The position numbers were made by a program, and so were the translations under genes. The notes under the pieces are model-generated. The model was not told the origin of the DNA, did not search any database, and worked only from the letters and a program-made list of their open reading frames with translations. From Tubulanus polymorphus (lineage: Eukaryota; Nemertea; Palaeonemertea; Tubulaniformes; Tubulanidae), in NCBI RefSeq assembly GCF_964204645.1, contig NC_134035.1, forward strand, positions 2,618,001-2,682,000: 64,000 nt of DNA, given 5' to 3'. Shown here piece after piece: positions 1-12,634 of the stretch (within the stretch, counting starts at the first letter, position 1; every line of letters starts with the position of its first letter).

Positions 1-87
1 GGGCATTGTTTCTGATAGATATATAAAAGTTTTTTCTAAACACGATGGCTAACTCAATAGTCAATTGAGTTAGCATCAGTCCATAAT

Positions 88-240
88 CAGGGTGGCCACT
101 TTCCGTCCCTTTACAAATCCCCTGATTTATTTTCCATGCAATTTTACAAAATTCCCTGAGTGAATCAGAGAAATTTCTAGGTTTAAAGAAACACGTGGTC
201 AATAACATCATCTGAATTCCCTGAGCTTTCCAGGTTTTTG
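88..240. repeat. Dispersed AT-rich repeat with repeated 'ccctga' words
   Basis: The stretch begins with a 'ggtggccact' word and is full of 'aaattccctga'-type words. Related text occurs near 3,390-3,480, in opposite orientation near 20,848-20,966 (ending 'gagtggccaccct'), and near 56,690-56,750. This is a dispersed non-coding repeat; no coding capacity or terminal repeats could be defined. Confidence 0.5.
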
Positions 241-692
241 GTAAAATTTGTCAAATTCCAAAAGTTTGCCCGAATTTTAAAAGATTTTTCTAATCTGGCT
301 TTTCTGAGCTTTCTAGTTTTTCCAGGTCACCAGATATACCAGCCTATAAATGTAGGCAGCGCCTTCAAGACCAGCCCCTACAAATGGCGAAAATCATGTT
401 TCAAAGAGAAAATGTCCTTTCCTAAAGCACGTGTACTTGAGTCAATTGTTTGACATTGAATGACATTCAGAACGGACGCACGTGTTCTAAGCCGGTTTAT
501 TTTCTCTCTGGGAAAAACTGCGCGAGTTTGAATAAATCGAGCGCGACCGGATTGAACTATTCACTCAACTATTGAACAGTTTAAAACGCAGCCATTTTTA
601 AGAATTAATCAGACTCTATAGATTAGTGAAATAAATTGCCCACGGGCAAAGTGGTTTAGTTTGAAAACAGGAGCTTGTTAGCATGATTCCTC

Positions 693-988
693 TTAACCCT
701 TTCAGTGCTGACTAATTAATACACTATAGTGCTGGAGAAAATTTGAAAATTCTCAAAAATTCCACCCTAGTGTGTTGAACAATGGGAATACCACTATAGT
801 GCGTCTACACCGCAGTGCGGTGTATCGTTAGTTACTAGTATTTCACTATGTTTGACACTTGCTGCCATTTTTCAATAGAGATAATTACAAATTACTAATT
901 ACATCAATACACCACAGTGCGGTGTACTAGCAAAATCCATCACTGTTTTATACACCGCACTGCGGTGTAGACGCACTGAAAGGGTTAA
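693..988. mobile_element. piggyBac-type MITE with TTAA-flanked inverted termini
   Basis: The left end reads TTAACCCTTTCAGTGC and the right end is its exact reverse complement, GCACTGAAAGGGTTAA, giving a 296-bp element. TTAA at both outer edges followed by CCC fits the target duplication and terminal bases of the piggyBac superfamily. The interior holds several 'caccgca(g/c)tgcggtg' palindromes and no open reading frame, so it is a non-autonomous copy. A partial relative with the same left end and the 'tctacaccgcagtgcg' word lies at about 9,699-9,738. Confidence 0.75.
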
Positions 989-1889
989 GAGGTTTAAGTC
1001 TACAGTGCTAATTAGGGTTTTCTGTTACTTCACAGATAACCCTATTGAGATTCACGTGTTTCTTATTATTATTATTTTATGTCACACTATTTTCACTAAA
1101 ATAACATAGGCTTTGTTGCCTTGCCGCTGTTGTTGATAAAATCCGTATGATATCCTTCAGCTCACTTCGATCTACAAATACTACAAATACGCCGTGCGTA
1201 TTTTGATAAATCAACATAACAAAAGCACAGTCGGGCCGCCGTAAACATCGAAAATTGGGTCCCATTCAATGAGGCGACATGTTTTTCTGAGTCGTCATCC
1301 CGAAATCCACAGGAGGTTGCCAGTCACTTCGATTATCGATTCAAGTGTAAATAAACAAATTCATTGCCGCAGGACTTCACATTCAGCCGCGGGTTTTCAA
1401 ACAGTAATTCATAACCATTACCCATTTTCCTCATCAAATCATATTTCCGATACACAGGAAATTTCCTGCTCTAGATTTTAAAAGCACTGTCGAGCCGTAA
1501 ACATCGAAGAATCGACGTGTGTCACCACATCGTCGTTCCGAGGATCAGCTGCGAGTTTCTCCTCATCATGAGAATCAAATCGAGTACAAATTAATTCATT
1601 ACTACCATTGATTTTGCTGCGGGTTTTAAGCAGTTAGTTTAATAATACCTATTTTTCTTTACTAAATTAACCGTGTATTTACTAAGATAAATCTTTAGTG
1701 TACCGGGGAGTCGTAGGCCTAAACTAAACATATAAGAGATGTAGCGGAGAAAAGCTGTTTTGTCAACGAGGCATCAAAATAAAAGATTATATTACTTTAT
1801 TCGGCCGCGGGCTTCAACCATTTATCAATACTCTATATTTCCTACAGTACATACCGATCATTGTCAAAGGTATTTACTAAATACAAGTA

Positions 1890-2195
1890 TATAACACACT
1901 CAGATCCGTATGCTGGACTCACACTTGACATTCGGAGTAATGTCATTTATCAGGACATTAAAGAGAAGACTACTAAGGATACTACCTTGCATGACTACAC
2001 TTAAGTTAGACTGACTTTTTCCAAGATGAGGCGTTCCGTTGATTTCGGCCACATGTTTTCGTTCAGAGATAACTGCTGAGCCATTTGAGTGACTTATCAT
2101 TAATACTGTTTTCTAATAGCCTTGTTTAGTAATGGCTGATGTTGTAACTTATCAAATGCTTTGTCGAAATCATTAAGAGTAATAATAGCCTAACA
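1890..2195 (-). pseudogene. Decayed LINE reverse transcriptase fragment
   Basis: On the minus strand, 2,190 to about 2,105 translates to a segment containing DFDKAFDKLQHQPLLNKAI. This matches the RT block A pattern of non-LTR retrotransposons (D-F-x-K-A-F-D-x-x-x-H-x-x-L-L). After in-frame stops and a frame change, 2,100-1,903 contains QGSILSSLLFNVLINDI, the RT block B pattern (QGS-x-L-x-x-L-L-F-x-x-x-I-N-D). No YADD catalytic box follows, and the frame is broken, so this is a dead fragment. The LINE clade cannot be assigned from so little sequence. Confidence 0.7.
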
Positions 2196-3304
2196 GTAAA
2201 TTTTCCAGAGTCAAATAGTCAAATTTCCAGAGTCAAATAGGACCATCCGGTCCAGTTGTCCATGGTTTAAGTAGGTCTAATTGACTGTTTGTCGACCTTC
2301 CTCTTATAAAACTGTGTTAACCATTGAGCAGGATTCTAAGACTGTGCAGAAAACCCGTTATCGCTGCTTTGCAGCTATATTTTACGTTGCATTTTATCTT
2401 TTTCACAATTTCGTTGTCTAGATTTGAACTAATCACATAGAACAGTTCACAACACAGCGATTTAACAGATTCTCAACATATCATTCTCCATAGAATAGTG
2501 AAAAACCACTCATTTCATACACCGGCCAGTAGCATGAGGGGGTTGGGAGTTGGAGGCTGTTGCAAATATTCAGAACATCCGTTCAGTTCCGACTGAATTA
2601 AAAACAAACCCATACTTAAATATTTCTCATGCTGAAGGCCTAGTTATATTGATAAAATATTTTCTAAATTAATCAAAATCAGAGATGTAGATATTTCGAA
2701 CTCTCATCATCGTCGGGTGTCCATCTTTTTTTTTAGACCCGTCCTTCCCTGAAGTACATACGCAGTTCATTAACCAACTAAATCTGAAGGGCGAATAGAG
2801 GTCGAAATGAGTTGAACCCGAAACAGACGACAACCAACAACACATAACACAGCGGTTTAAATTTACGATCGGAAACACAATGAACGAGTAACAGTCTATA
2901 ATTCTGAATACCTCTATTTCATTGACGAACAATCAACGCGGATTCCCAGGTATTTATTTGACCGAACCGGCGGAATGTCTTCCTCATTCGCGTCTGAAAC
3001 CTTGGGAAAATTCGCGAAACTCGTTTTTGAGAGAAATTTTGCTGCAGTCCCCTTGTAACCTATCAAGGGAGGGGCAGCTGAAAATGTAATTTCTCTCAAA
3101 TAGACTTAATCCCAAACCAATGAAGCTCATATCGGAATTGTACATAAAAACTGCCAACGCTGATAATAGTAAAGAACCCGATTATTTTCAAATGGTTGCA
3201 CAGGCTGAGCTACATAGTCTGATTCAGGGAGGGCTGCAACCCCAAATATAGGGCATATCATACAATCAAAATTATAATTAAAATTCGCTAGTTACTATGT
3301 CATT

Positions 3305-3347
3305 TATCAACTTTATCTTAACCAACTTTTGAGCAACTGCCGCCCCA
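3305..3347. repeat. Fragment of the 'gagcaactg' MITE family
   Basis: The text 'accaacttttgagcaactg' matches one end of the elements at 10,427-10,545 and 31,406-31,535. Only one terminus is present. Confidence 0.45.
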
Positions 3348-3514
3348 ATATACAATGCCATTCGTCACCGGCCAGAACAAGACCCATGAATTCAAATTCC
3401 CTTATTTTCAATAAAAGAGTCAGAATTCTCTGATTTTCTTTGCAGCACGGGAAAAAATAAATCAGGGAATTCCATGATTTTCCCATTTAGAACCCCTCGA
3501 GTCAAACGACTTAC

Positions 3515-4084
3515 TTTCATCGCGGTTGTCGAGTCAAAATCAACGAACGACCAATCGAAATAACGCGGACATTCAACTGTCTGATGCCACGCTTCGAAAC
3601 TGTCATATCTCGACGATAGTTCACCGACGGCCTCCTCGAATCCGAAGCCGCCCTCGACGAGCGAACAACTCGCCGCCGCTCCGGTTTCCGGCCCCGAGTT
3701 TGACGCCGCTGAAAATACGGGCAAACCGACCGACGGGGTCGGCGTCTGCCACACGTTGAAATCATCGACGATGTCGGAAAGTTCGGTGAGCTGTTGAAAA
3801 ACGTCCGGTAGATCTTGATCGTTCCGATCGGTCTGACTGGAATACGATAAAATCAACGCTTCGATTTCGTCTTTTAAATCAGCGTCGTGCACCTCGACGA
3901 CGTAGTCATCATCCATACACTCGTAGCTGGACGCCGGCGAGTGATATCCGCTATCCGTACCTCGATTAAACGCCGACGACGACGAGCAAGATTTCGTCGC
4001 GTTAAACCGACGACTACGAGTGACGAGTTCGATGGTCTCATCGTCCAAGTCGTCCAGCTCGTTGACGTCATCGCAAATTTCCAT
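3515..4084 (-). CDS. First coding exon of an acidic protein with a DSGYHS motif
   Basis: I do not recognise this protein. The open frame starts at ATG 4,084 (MEICDDVNEL...); the upstream GTG at 4,093 is not needed. It runs 190 codons to an excellent donor, ATGAAA|GTAAGT, with the exon ending at 3,515 in phase 0. The remaining exons lie to the left and were not found in 1-3,400. The segment is strongly acidic and serine-rich, with no membrane segment. Residues 44-49 read DSGYHS, which fits the DSGxxS phosphodegron bound by beta-TrCP, as found in I-kappaB, beta-catenin and Emi1 families. Near the exon end is an aromatic/acidic patch, FDWSFVDFD. The composition suggests a short-lived regulatory or nuclear protein. 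An I-kappaB-like product is possible, but no ankyrin repeat is visible here. Confidence 0.65.
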
Positions 4085-5995
4085 GTTCGACACAAATAAA
4101 AAACAATAATAAAGTTTTCGAAAACACTAACACTTCCGTCGATCAATAGGCGTGGGTGGTTTATGATTTAATGTTCGAGCCAGCGAGCGTTACGGTGGTC
4201 TTAGGGTTTGATTATAGTACGTCGACGCTACGCGCGGCCAATGAACGCTCACCGATCGATCGGTTCGTCCTCGCGGGACAAAACACAACACCTGAATGAC
4301 GCGATCTATTTTTAGCCGATGCCGTAATCGCGCGAATTCAATGTTTTGCTATGATATATGGGATTGTTTTCGATCATAAATACATAAAGACGACTTTACT
4401 TTTGTTGTAAAATAGTCTCCGCAGTTTTGCACGTATTATTATACGTTATAAACAAAACGACCGCAAATCGTTTTATATTTTGACTTTCCATTTTTTTTCT
4501 CGATCACCAGTTTATTACGAACTTCCGCATTATCATTATTTCACTGTTTCAAACGAGTTTTAATTGCGATCGAAACCGATAAATCGACACCCATCTCACC
4601 AGCATTCGTATGATACTTATTTTCAAACGAAACTCGGAACAGCTTATCTTTTTACTGATCTAACCGCCGAAATTTAAATTCGAATTTTTGATCTCGCGCG
4701 GTGGAATATATTTCGATGAAATGGTGCCGCAGCCGCCGCGCGAAAAAAAAAAAAGTCGCAAGCCGGCACTCGCTCCTGGAAGTTTAACAGTGATGGAAAT
4801 ATTTTTCGAAATTTTTTTCCCACAACAGAAAAGGTGTCAACACCATATCCAACGTCCATTGCGCTTTAGGTTCAGTGATTGATAAAATTCATTTTTTTTT
4901 CAATTGATAAAACATTCTTTCCAACTCGTTTTTCATAAGTTCGTCGACCGATTAATGTTTGTTTCTAGCGATTGCGAAACCGCATCGTAAAATAGATTCA
5001 CCTGTTTGTAGAGAGTTTGAGTCGAAAGTTGAATGATTAAAATAAAAAACAGTTCAACGACTTATTATCGCTTATTAAATAACCTATATTCTAATAGCCA
5101 TACTGATTAGCGATGGAGTAAGGGTCTGACTCAGGGAGTCAAAAATAGGGCATATCGTATAATTAACAAAAAGGGCACCTTGAAAACTACAACATTAACT
5201 CATTTTTGAAATATATCTTATGAATTCATAATCTTTTTTTAGTTATCAGTTTAAATATTTCATTTTCCCCTAAATTGCAGGACAACTTGACATTTCTAGG
5301 AGGGGCTGCGCACCCCCTACACGCTCCCCCATGGATCCGTCCCTTACTGAGTATGCCTGATGATAATGATTATCAAAATACAGCTGAAACACTGCAGTCA
5401 AAATCAGGGGCAGATCCAGAGCCCAATTTTGAAGGACTTGTGATATCCAAAAAGGACACTTTAATGCCCAAAAAGGCAATATTAGGTGTAATTCCGCGCT
5501 GAAAAGCACCAATTATCATTGTTGGATATAAAAAGGGCACTGAAAAAAATTGATGGCCTTGTACAAGTCACATATGAACCACTGCGCATAATATTGAACA
5601 CGAACATTTTGTAATAGAATCATAATTGTGGGATTTTCTAACGTGTCTGGCATAAGAATATTTATATTCGTAACAGCAGGGGAGACAGAGTAAATAAAGG
5701 CCTAAATAAGTGACGTTTTGTATGGAAACATATTGCCTATATGCACGCACATGTTGTGCCCTGTGCGCGGAGGGACTCGAGGTCGTTTTCGCGCATGCCA
5801 AGACTTCACTTTTCTAACCCGAACCAATCCCCCCTCTCTCTTTATCTCTCTCTTTCTCGGTCAATGACGTCATTATTTTTAACAGATCCATAATCTGAAT
5901 GGCTGATAGAATATAAACGCATTATCAACAGTCAAATAAAACCACATGACCGGTTCTTCATGAACGACGCACAAAAAAAAAAAAAACGATCTACC

Positions 5996-6003
5996 TATAA
6001 ATA
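5996..6003 (+). promoter_or_regulatory. Isolated perfect TATA box
   Basis: TATAAATA is followed about 30 bases later by a GC-richer stretch, as in a core promoter. No recognisable gene follows; the first downstream ATG (6,093) opens only a 22-codon frame. It may be a chance match, or the promoter of an unrecognised gene or non-coding RNA. Confidence 0.25.
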
Positions 6004-9000
6004 GCGCGTTGAAAACCGACTCGCCGTCCGCTTGTGTTCGCGCAAGTTTCTCCGTCAAAAGGAAATTTCATTTTTCGGCGACGACAAGGAAACAATGAAA
6101 AACGATCGCGAAATTAGCGCGCATGATGTCATACGTGTATCAGCAACGCGTAAAAACGTATAGAAATGCTCTTCGAAGGTTAAACTAGATTCGTTCAAAG
6201 TTGAAGCTTTCACAACCGGTGAATAGTAGCTTTTATCAGGTGAATGAATACGAGTAGAATCAGAGAATCTAAACGACCGTATCAAAAGGGAGCGACTCTA
6301 ATTACAGCATGTCCGCAACTCTCCTAATGATGTCATAGGGTTTTGAATTCGCTGTTAAACCTCAACAGGACAGTTTTAACCCGATTTATTCTCTTAATGA
6401 TTTATTCCCGGTGCCAGATAATGAACTACCGATGAATATCATATAAAGGTTTTTAAAATCATACATAGAACAGAAGAAGGCGATATAGCCCGACAACAAC
6501 GCACATGAGACAGGGAAACATGAAACATGAAACAATAAGATGTTTACCTGTGTCGTGAGTGTTTACGAGGGAGTCGTATCCAACCCAAGGGACGTAGGAT
6601 TTATCGAACATCTCGTGAATTTGTAAAATAAGGTTATCGCGTTCAAAACACAACCATGTTTTTTTTTTTTATTTACAATCTTACGCTTTGGTCCGACGTC
6701 TATGCGGTACTTTTCCACGCTCGTATAATAAATACAAACTAGGCTAACATCGAAAAAAAAAAAAGGTTTTTTTCTAAGAAAATAATCAACGTCGAAAAAT
6801 ATCATGAGATTTTGAGTCACGGCGCACTTGGAATAGATTTTTCTATTGAGTCGATATTTACTGATATCATCGTTATTCAACGAGTTTTAATGTTTTATCG
6901 AAACACGGCTTGTTCAACCAGGTCAGCGTTGTCAGTTTTTTGAAATGTCATCGATTCATAGGCGACGCTAAAAAAGCGTATGACATCACCGGTATAAGCT
7001 ATGACACCAATAACCAGTCTTGTAAGCGCGCTAACACGGGTGGGATGGGCAGTTTTTGAAATGCTGAAACCAGGGCCCGTTTAACCTTCTACTTATGAGG
7101 GCCCATAGTTGGGCAATTATTGAATGTCAAACCACACTGAGTCAGTTCATGATTTTTAGAAAAAGTGATTAACCTTTTTCCTGATTTGCTCCTCAGAAAA
7201 TTCATGCTAAAAAACTGCATTTACTATGATACAGAATCAGCTCACTTCAAATTTCATTTTTCACGTATTACAAGTTTTTGTTATTTTTAATAAATAGTCA
7301 GCGCTTGAAAAAGGAATTTCGGTAAATTTACGCTTTTAGATGGCATTTCCTGCATCAAAAATCATTATTTTCAAAAAATAAATTCTGGTATTTTCCCTTA
7401 CATTTTCTTAATGCTTTTTTTTCAACAACATTTGATCCAATAAAGGGATGTCCTTTTAATCTGCAATAGGCCTATCAGTTATTACAACAAATAATGGATC
7501 CTTGTTACAATTGAACATAATCGAACATAACTCCAATACGCTTACTCACTTATCAATCAGGGACGGGGTTGAGCTTATTTGACTAGTTGGATCGAACTTG
7601 TGCTTTCACCAAGACGCCATCTATCAATAAGCATAACCGATGAAAATTTCACTACACGCAAGTTTTACATGCACGCATGCCACCTATTTTCAAACATGAA
7701 CTATGAGTTAAGTCAAACACATGAATAGGGGTTGCCTACTAAAGTCTATCTATTTTTATCAGGGATCGATTTTCTTTGGATATTTCTCTCAATCTTTTGA
7801 ACATGTAGGCTACATTAATTTGGTCTTAATACGACCAATGAAACTGTGCAGTCTGAATAAACCATTGTTTTATATCCATTTTACACCGTATTGAAGGTTT
7901 ATGATTAAAAGAGAAAAGATCAGCCACATTTGAAATTCTAACAATACATTGATGTTTGCATGCTGAAGAACCATGATTTTTGATGATTTTTAATGGTAGG
8001 CATTGAAACATACTGTTAAAATTAATTCAGTTCATAAAATGGAGTCTCTTTTCTGTGATTCAAATGAGTTAGCCTAATGAAGACTTTTTGCCAATTCTTC
8101 AAAACAGTGTATAAAATGGATTTAGAAATCATGGTTAATCTAGACTGCACAATTTCACTGGTCATATTAAGACCAATTAGAGGAATGTGTTCAAAAGATA
8201 AAAAAGAAATCTTTTCAAAAAAATATATCCCAGACAAAAATGATTAGACCTGGCCTAACAACTCAATTCACCAATAGTTGAGTAAACCATGTGGCTATAA
8301 AACTGGTGGAGGGTCAGAAGTTTAAGCCATTGGGTTAAAAGTCTACTTAAAATAAATCGAACGAACCTGACCCTGGACTAGAGGCTATGGAGCTCTGGCC
8401 CGCACAGGCTTGAACTTGAAATCGAAGAATGCATAAGAAGACCTCGTCCTCATATCTAATTTCAAAAGAACTAAGAAATTCTTTCATAGTTTTTAGTTTC
8501 TGATGGCTATATCATGGTTTTAAACATAAAACTTACAGCTCTTAAAGGTTAGGAAGGGCAAACTCTCTGGTCTTACACAACTGTGGTACGTTACAACTGA
8601 CTGAGCGTGGTATAAACAGACTAATTCAATTTCAACTTATTGACGATTAAAACTTTATGCAACTCATTGATTTAACAGCAATACAACTGAACTTACCGCA
8701 GACATATCGGTTTTAACTGGATGAGCGATGAAAATTCCACTTAAACCATTTCGTTTAACATTTTAACGACTTTGAAAAGTTTGAATACTTCCTGGAAAGT
8801 TTGTTTCTGTTGTGGCATGCCCAAAGACACCGTATAGTGCTGCCCCCATCGAGTCATATGCGAACTAAATCATGAGATCGGGTTCGAACCCGTGACTCCG
8901 CTCGAGGATTTTCTTTAGAGTTAAAAAAGTTTTTTTCCATATCCTTTACCTTTAGGTAATAAAACTTATTTTGAAATTTTTTCAATCAGCCATCCAGATG

Positions 9001-9698
9001 GCAGTCTGGAACGATTCCCAAGATGCAAGTCCAAAGCCGAACAAAGGGAGAAATCAATAGTCCTCGCATACATACAGTAACGAATACCCAACTGTAGCAC
9101 TTTCCATATTTCCTTAGAAAAAACACCACAAACTCCAGTGTCAAATAAAAAGCTCCACGATCAACTAAGATCAGAAATTGATATTTTCAATTCGTTCAAA
9201 ATCAATTTATTTACAAGAATACGTATCAAATGATATACAATCGGATATGAATAATATCGATATATAGATTTGATATTGTGTATTTACATCATATAGAATT
9301 ATCAAGAATATAATTATACGTACAAAATGATATAGTACAAATTAAACACAGCCGTACGATGAAATATTCAGAAGCGAACTGAACGAAAATAATACAATTA
9401 TATATATAATACATGGTAATAATACAAGGTTTAATTACAGTTATTGAGGTTTATAAAATTAGAGGCAATTTCACAACAACAAAAAAACAAGACTCGAAAC
9501 TCTTCCTTCCTAATTCAGTATAAGGAGTTCAGATTAAAACTCTCTAGAGACCATCATCATCTTTTTGATATTTTCGATTTCAAATCTTGATAAATGAATT
9601 TCGCGATTTTAATCTTCGAAATTCGTAAACGGTGGGTTTTGATCTTAAGATCCGAGTGGCTCTTCCAATATTTAGGAGTTACACCAGGTCGAGGCTCT

Positions 9699-9738
9699 TT
9701 TAACCCTTTTAGTGCATCTACACCGCAGTGCGATGTAT
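9699..9738. repeat. End fragment of the TTAA MITE family
   Basis: The text 'taacccttttagtgcatctacaccgcagtgcg' is split here by substitutions but clearly matches the left end and interior palindrome of the element at 693-988. Confidence 0.55.
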
Positions 9739-10426
9739 AAATCGGGTAATGGTGAGGGTTTATACGAGTCTCTCCGTCGAAACTTTTCATGGGCGAAACC
9801 AGGCCCCGAATCACCGCCGCCCGGACACCCAAATTCAGAATATTCCCAAATTCAGAATACTTATAAACTATATATACAGACCAGCACAGATTCGGCCGGA
9901 ATTCTTAATTACGCTTTACAAATTATACATCGTATCGTAAATAACTTGAGAAACCGTTGTATACAAAATAGGAATGTTATCAGAAATAGATCATACTTTC
10001 ATACTGTAAATCAGTTGAAAAAAGCGCAGAAAAAATTCTTAAATTTAAAATTCATGCATCATTTATCCGATATGATATAAGTGATATGATGGTAAGATCG
10101 GTTCTAAAAATCATGCTTAAATATAGCGCGTATGTATATGTACGTAGATATATATATATATATGGACGGAATTGCGATTTATATTTCTACAATATGGAAG
10201 AGCGTAAGATTATAATATAAGTTTTTACAAGATTTCACAGTTTGTTTCTAATTCTTTGATTTTAGTAGTCTTAATGACAAACCTCTGCACCAGTTCCAGC
10301 TGGCCCTAGTATCTACATACATCGGTGTCATGGCATAGGTCTTAGAAATGTTCAGTGGACGATGTTTGTTCTATAGCCAGGCAATCTAACAACTTAGGAT
10401 GCAAGGCCATTATTGGACTTAAATCA

Positions 10427-10545
10427 GAGGCTGGTTGCTCAAAAGTTTGTTAGAGTTTACCAGTGGATAGTTGATATAGTGACAATTAAAAGTTCATCGT
10501 TCAATGGTATTTATCTGCTGGTTGTCTTTTGAGCGACTGGCCCCG
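10427..10545. mobile_element. MITE of the 'ggttgctcaaaagttngttag' family
   Basis: The element begins 'ggctggttgctcaaaagttt' and ends with the inverted counterpart 'cttttgagcgactggcccc', so its ends pair. A second copy with better-conserved ends lies at 31,406-31,535, and a half copy at 3,305-3,347. There is no reading frame. Confidence 0.6.
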
Positions 10546-11091
10546 GAGGTGTACAACTGGCCTGTCGATTTTAAAAAGTGATCCTTTTCAATTCTATAGC
10601 CAACCATGGAACTGGATGCAGAGTTTCGCTTGCTCTTTTTCCACGCAAAAAATACTGAACTGCTTGAAAATATAATTTTCCCTAAATACAATAAGTATCC
10701 CTGATCTATTCTCTTAGCTAGAACTCCACTCGCGGCTACTAACTAAGGAAACAAACAACACAAATGGACTTTTGTCTTCAAACAACGTCCACTAAAAACC
10801 CCAAGCATTTAAAGCTCTAAAAATAATACGTTTTCCCTCCAATCATTGGGAAATTAATTCTCATCTTTCATTTATTTATTTTTTTTTGGTAAATTTTTTT
10901 TCTTTCTTTATCTTTATGGAGCGGGACCAGCCCGCCTCGCGACGTTTACGAATAAACGCCGCGGATAATTATACGTCATCCGCCGGACCAGCCGGCGGGA
11001 ATACTACAACTCCATTCAACTCACTTCAACTCTATTTTCAACTTAGAGCAACATTTCTTCCAGACTTACAGATAAGGGGCTATTAGACTAA

Positions 11092-11110
11092 CCCCCCCCC
11101 CCCCCCCCCC
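11092..11110. repeat. Poly-C run of 19
   Basis: An uninterrupted run of 19 C residues. Such runs are length-unstable and sequencing-error prone, so the exact count is uncertain. Confidence 0.9.
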
Positions 11111-12501
11111 GATTAGCAGCATCAGAATCGAACTATTTTCTCCGAATCAACAGCTTTAACTTACAGACGGAATGATACTGTACTCATTCACGAAATGAAT
11201 CAACTTTAACTAGAATCCCCCTCTCCTCCCTATCCCTGCTAGCATGAACCATACAAAATTACAAATATACAATCAGAGTCAAAATGAAAATGAAATGAAT
11301 ATTCCGAAAATATCAGACCAGCTGAAGAAAATCTCAATTCAATCATTCAAATCATTTACACCAGATTTTGTATTTGATAATCTGAAATTCGATGCCTTCA
11401 AGGCTAAAATTTACAGCCAGGGCCAACTTCGGTTATCGGAGTTAGTCGACTATTTGCGAACTAAGTGAAACCGAATGTCAGTTAGTCGGAAATGTAGTGC
11501 GGAAATAGTCGACTGCAGGAATGAGCCTGTTCCAAGACGGCTGGCAATGTGAAATGTATGAGACCGAACTACAGCGCGTTGGACCGCTAGTCGAGACTAA
11601 CTACTAGGACCGAAGTTCGCTCAGCTGCTGCAAAATCGATATTCGACTTCGTTATCACGAAACCGATAATAATTAATTAGTTACCAAGCGCGACCTTCTC
11701 ATTTCCTGTGACTTCGAACAGTTGAAATCGAACCTGATTAGTTTTGTGAAATTGGACACCTGAGGAATAATATAATTGGGTAGTTTGTTACGAATTCAGA
11801 ATGCAGTTCCAAGCTCGTTCTGGTCCCGGAACCGATTCAAAAATAAATCAAAAGTTGTCATCAAAAAGGTTCAAATCCACTAAGCGGACTTGAATATATA
11901 CAAACCCTGAGTTTTACTTTGTACAAGTAGGAACCAATTCCACAGCTATGACTCCCAAATCTCGCTAGTTTACCACAACTGTGGATCAGTGTCCTTTTTA
12001 ACATTTACAGTCTTACCGCTTAATTCGGATCAAGTTGGACTGAAAAAATTCATCCGTGTTATGAGAAATCTGAATTAACGTCATATCTCGCATACCGGGG
12101 TACATCTACGTAACAACATGGACTATGCATAATTGGACTGTTATCAAAACCTGTGTTTAACTGACCTGAATAAGGCGGGTTTGACTGTCATAAAGTGTAG
12201 TAGCAAAGAATCATCGAAAATAATAAGTTTGATTCTAAAATGACTAAGATACGAAATACTATTCAGAAAGCAATGAGACATATAAGAATAACTACAGTAG
12301 ACTATTCCTTACGTCCACCCAGTGCTGAAAGTGGCTGGCTCGCGTTTACTGAGAGCTTGCATAATGACCACTGACACTAAAGTACTCAGCGAACTCCCTC
12401 GGTACCGGCCAACTCGATAAACCACTCGTAAGTAGCACTATGAAAACTCGATTTTGTAAAACCAAATATTTCCCTGATTCAGGCTGCTCGAGTCGATGAA
12501 T

Positions 12502-12507
12502 TTTATT
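12502..12507 (-). promoter_or_regulatory. Candidate poly(A) signal of the MGCSAS gene
   Basis: AATAAA on the minus strand, 128 bases past the stop at 12,635. Its position suits a short 3' UTR. Further AATAAA hexamers occur much farther down (about 9,205), so a longer alternative UTR is possible. Confidence 0.5.
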
Positions 12508-12634
12508 CATATTCATTCACACCGGTCTCCGGACTTGTCTGCGAAATATCGACAGTTGTATAACGCTACCTAGTGAGACAGTATCTACTGTAAAATCAAC
12601 GAATAAATCAGTAAGAATTAACGATCTTGTTTTG

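Larger units (their letters stand above)
4150..12480. other. Long spacer without a convincing gene
   Basis: No set of exons with consistent splice phases was found here. The stretch holds short repeats, including 'agggcatatc' text at 5,121-5,185 that matches 3,225-3,275, and AT-rich DNA. A TTCGAA-centred word, 'gggttcgaaccc', occurs near 8,880 without a surrounding tRNA fold. A poly-C run lies at 11,092-11,110. Distal promoter sequence of the minus-strand gene at 3.5-4.1 kb probably lies at its left end. Confidence 0.5.

Noticed and set aside
5275-5502. 75-codon plus-strand ORF
   Set aside because: No recognisable domain, an antisense frame of similar length, and repeat-like surroundings.
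8870-8905. tRNA gene, from the 'gggttcgaaccc' word
   Set aside because: No A box, anticodon arm or acceptor pairing at the right distances. At most a worn tRNA-derived SINE fragment.
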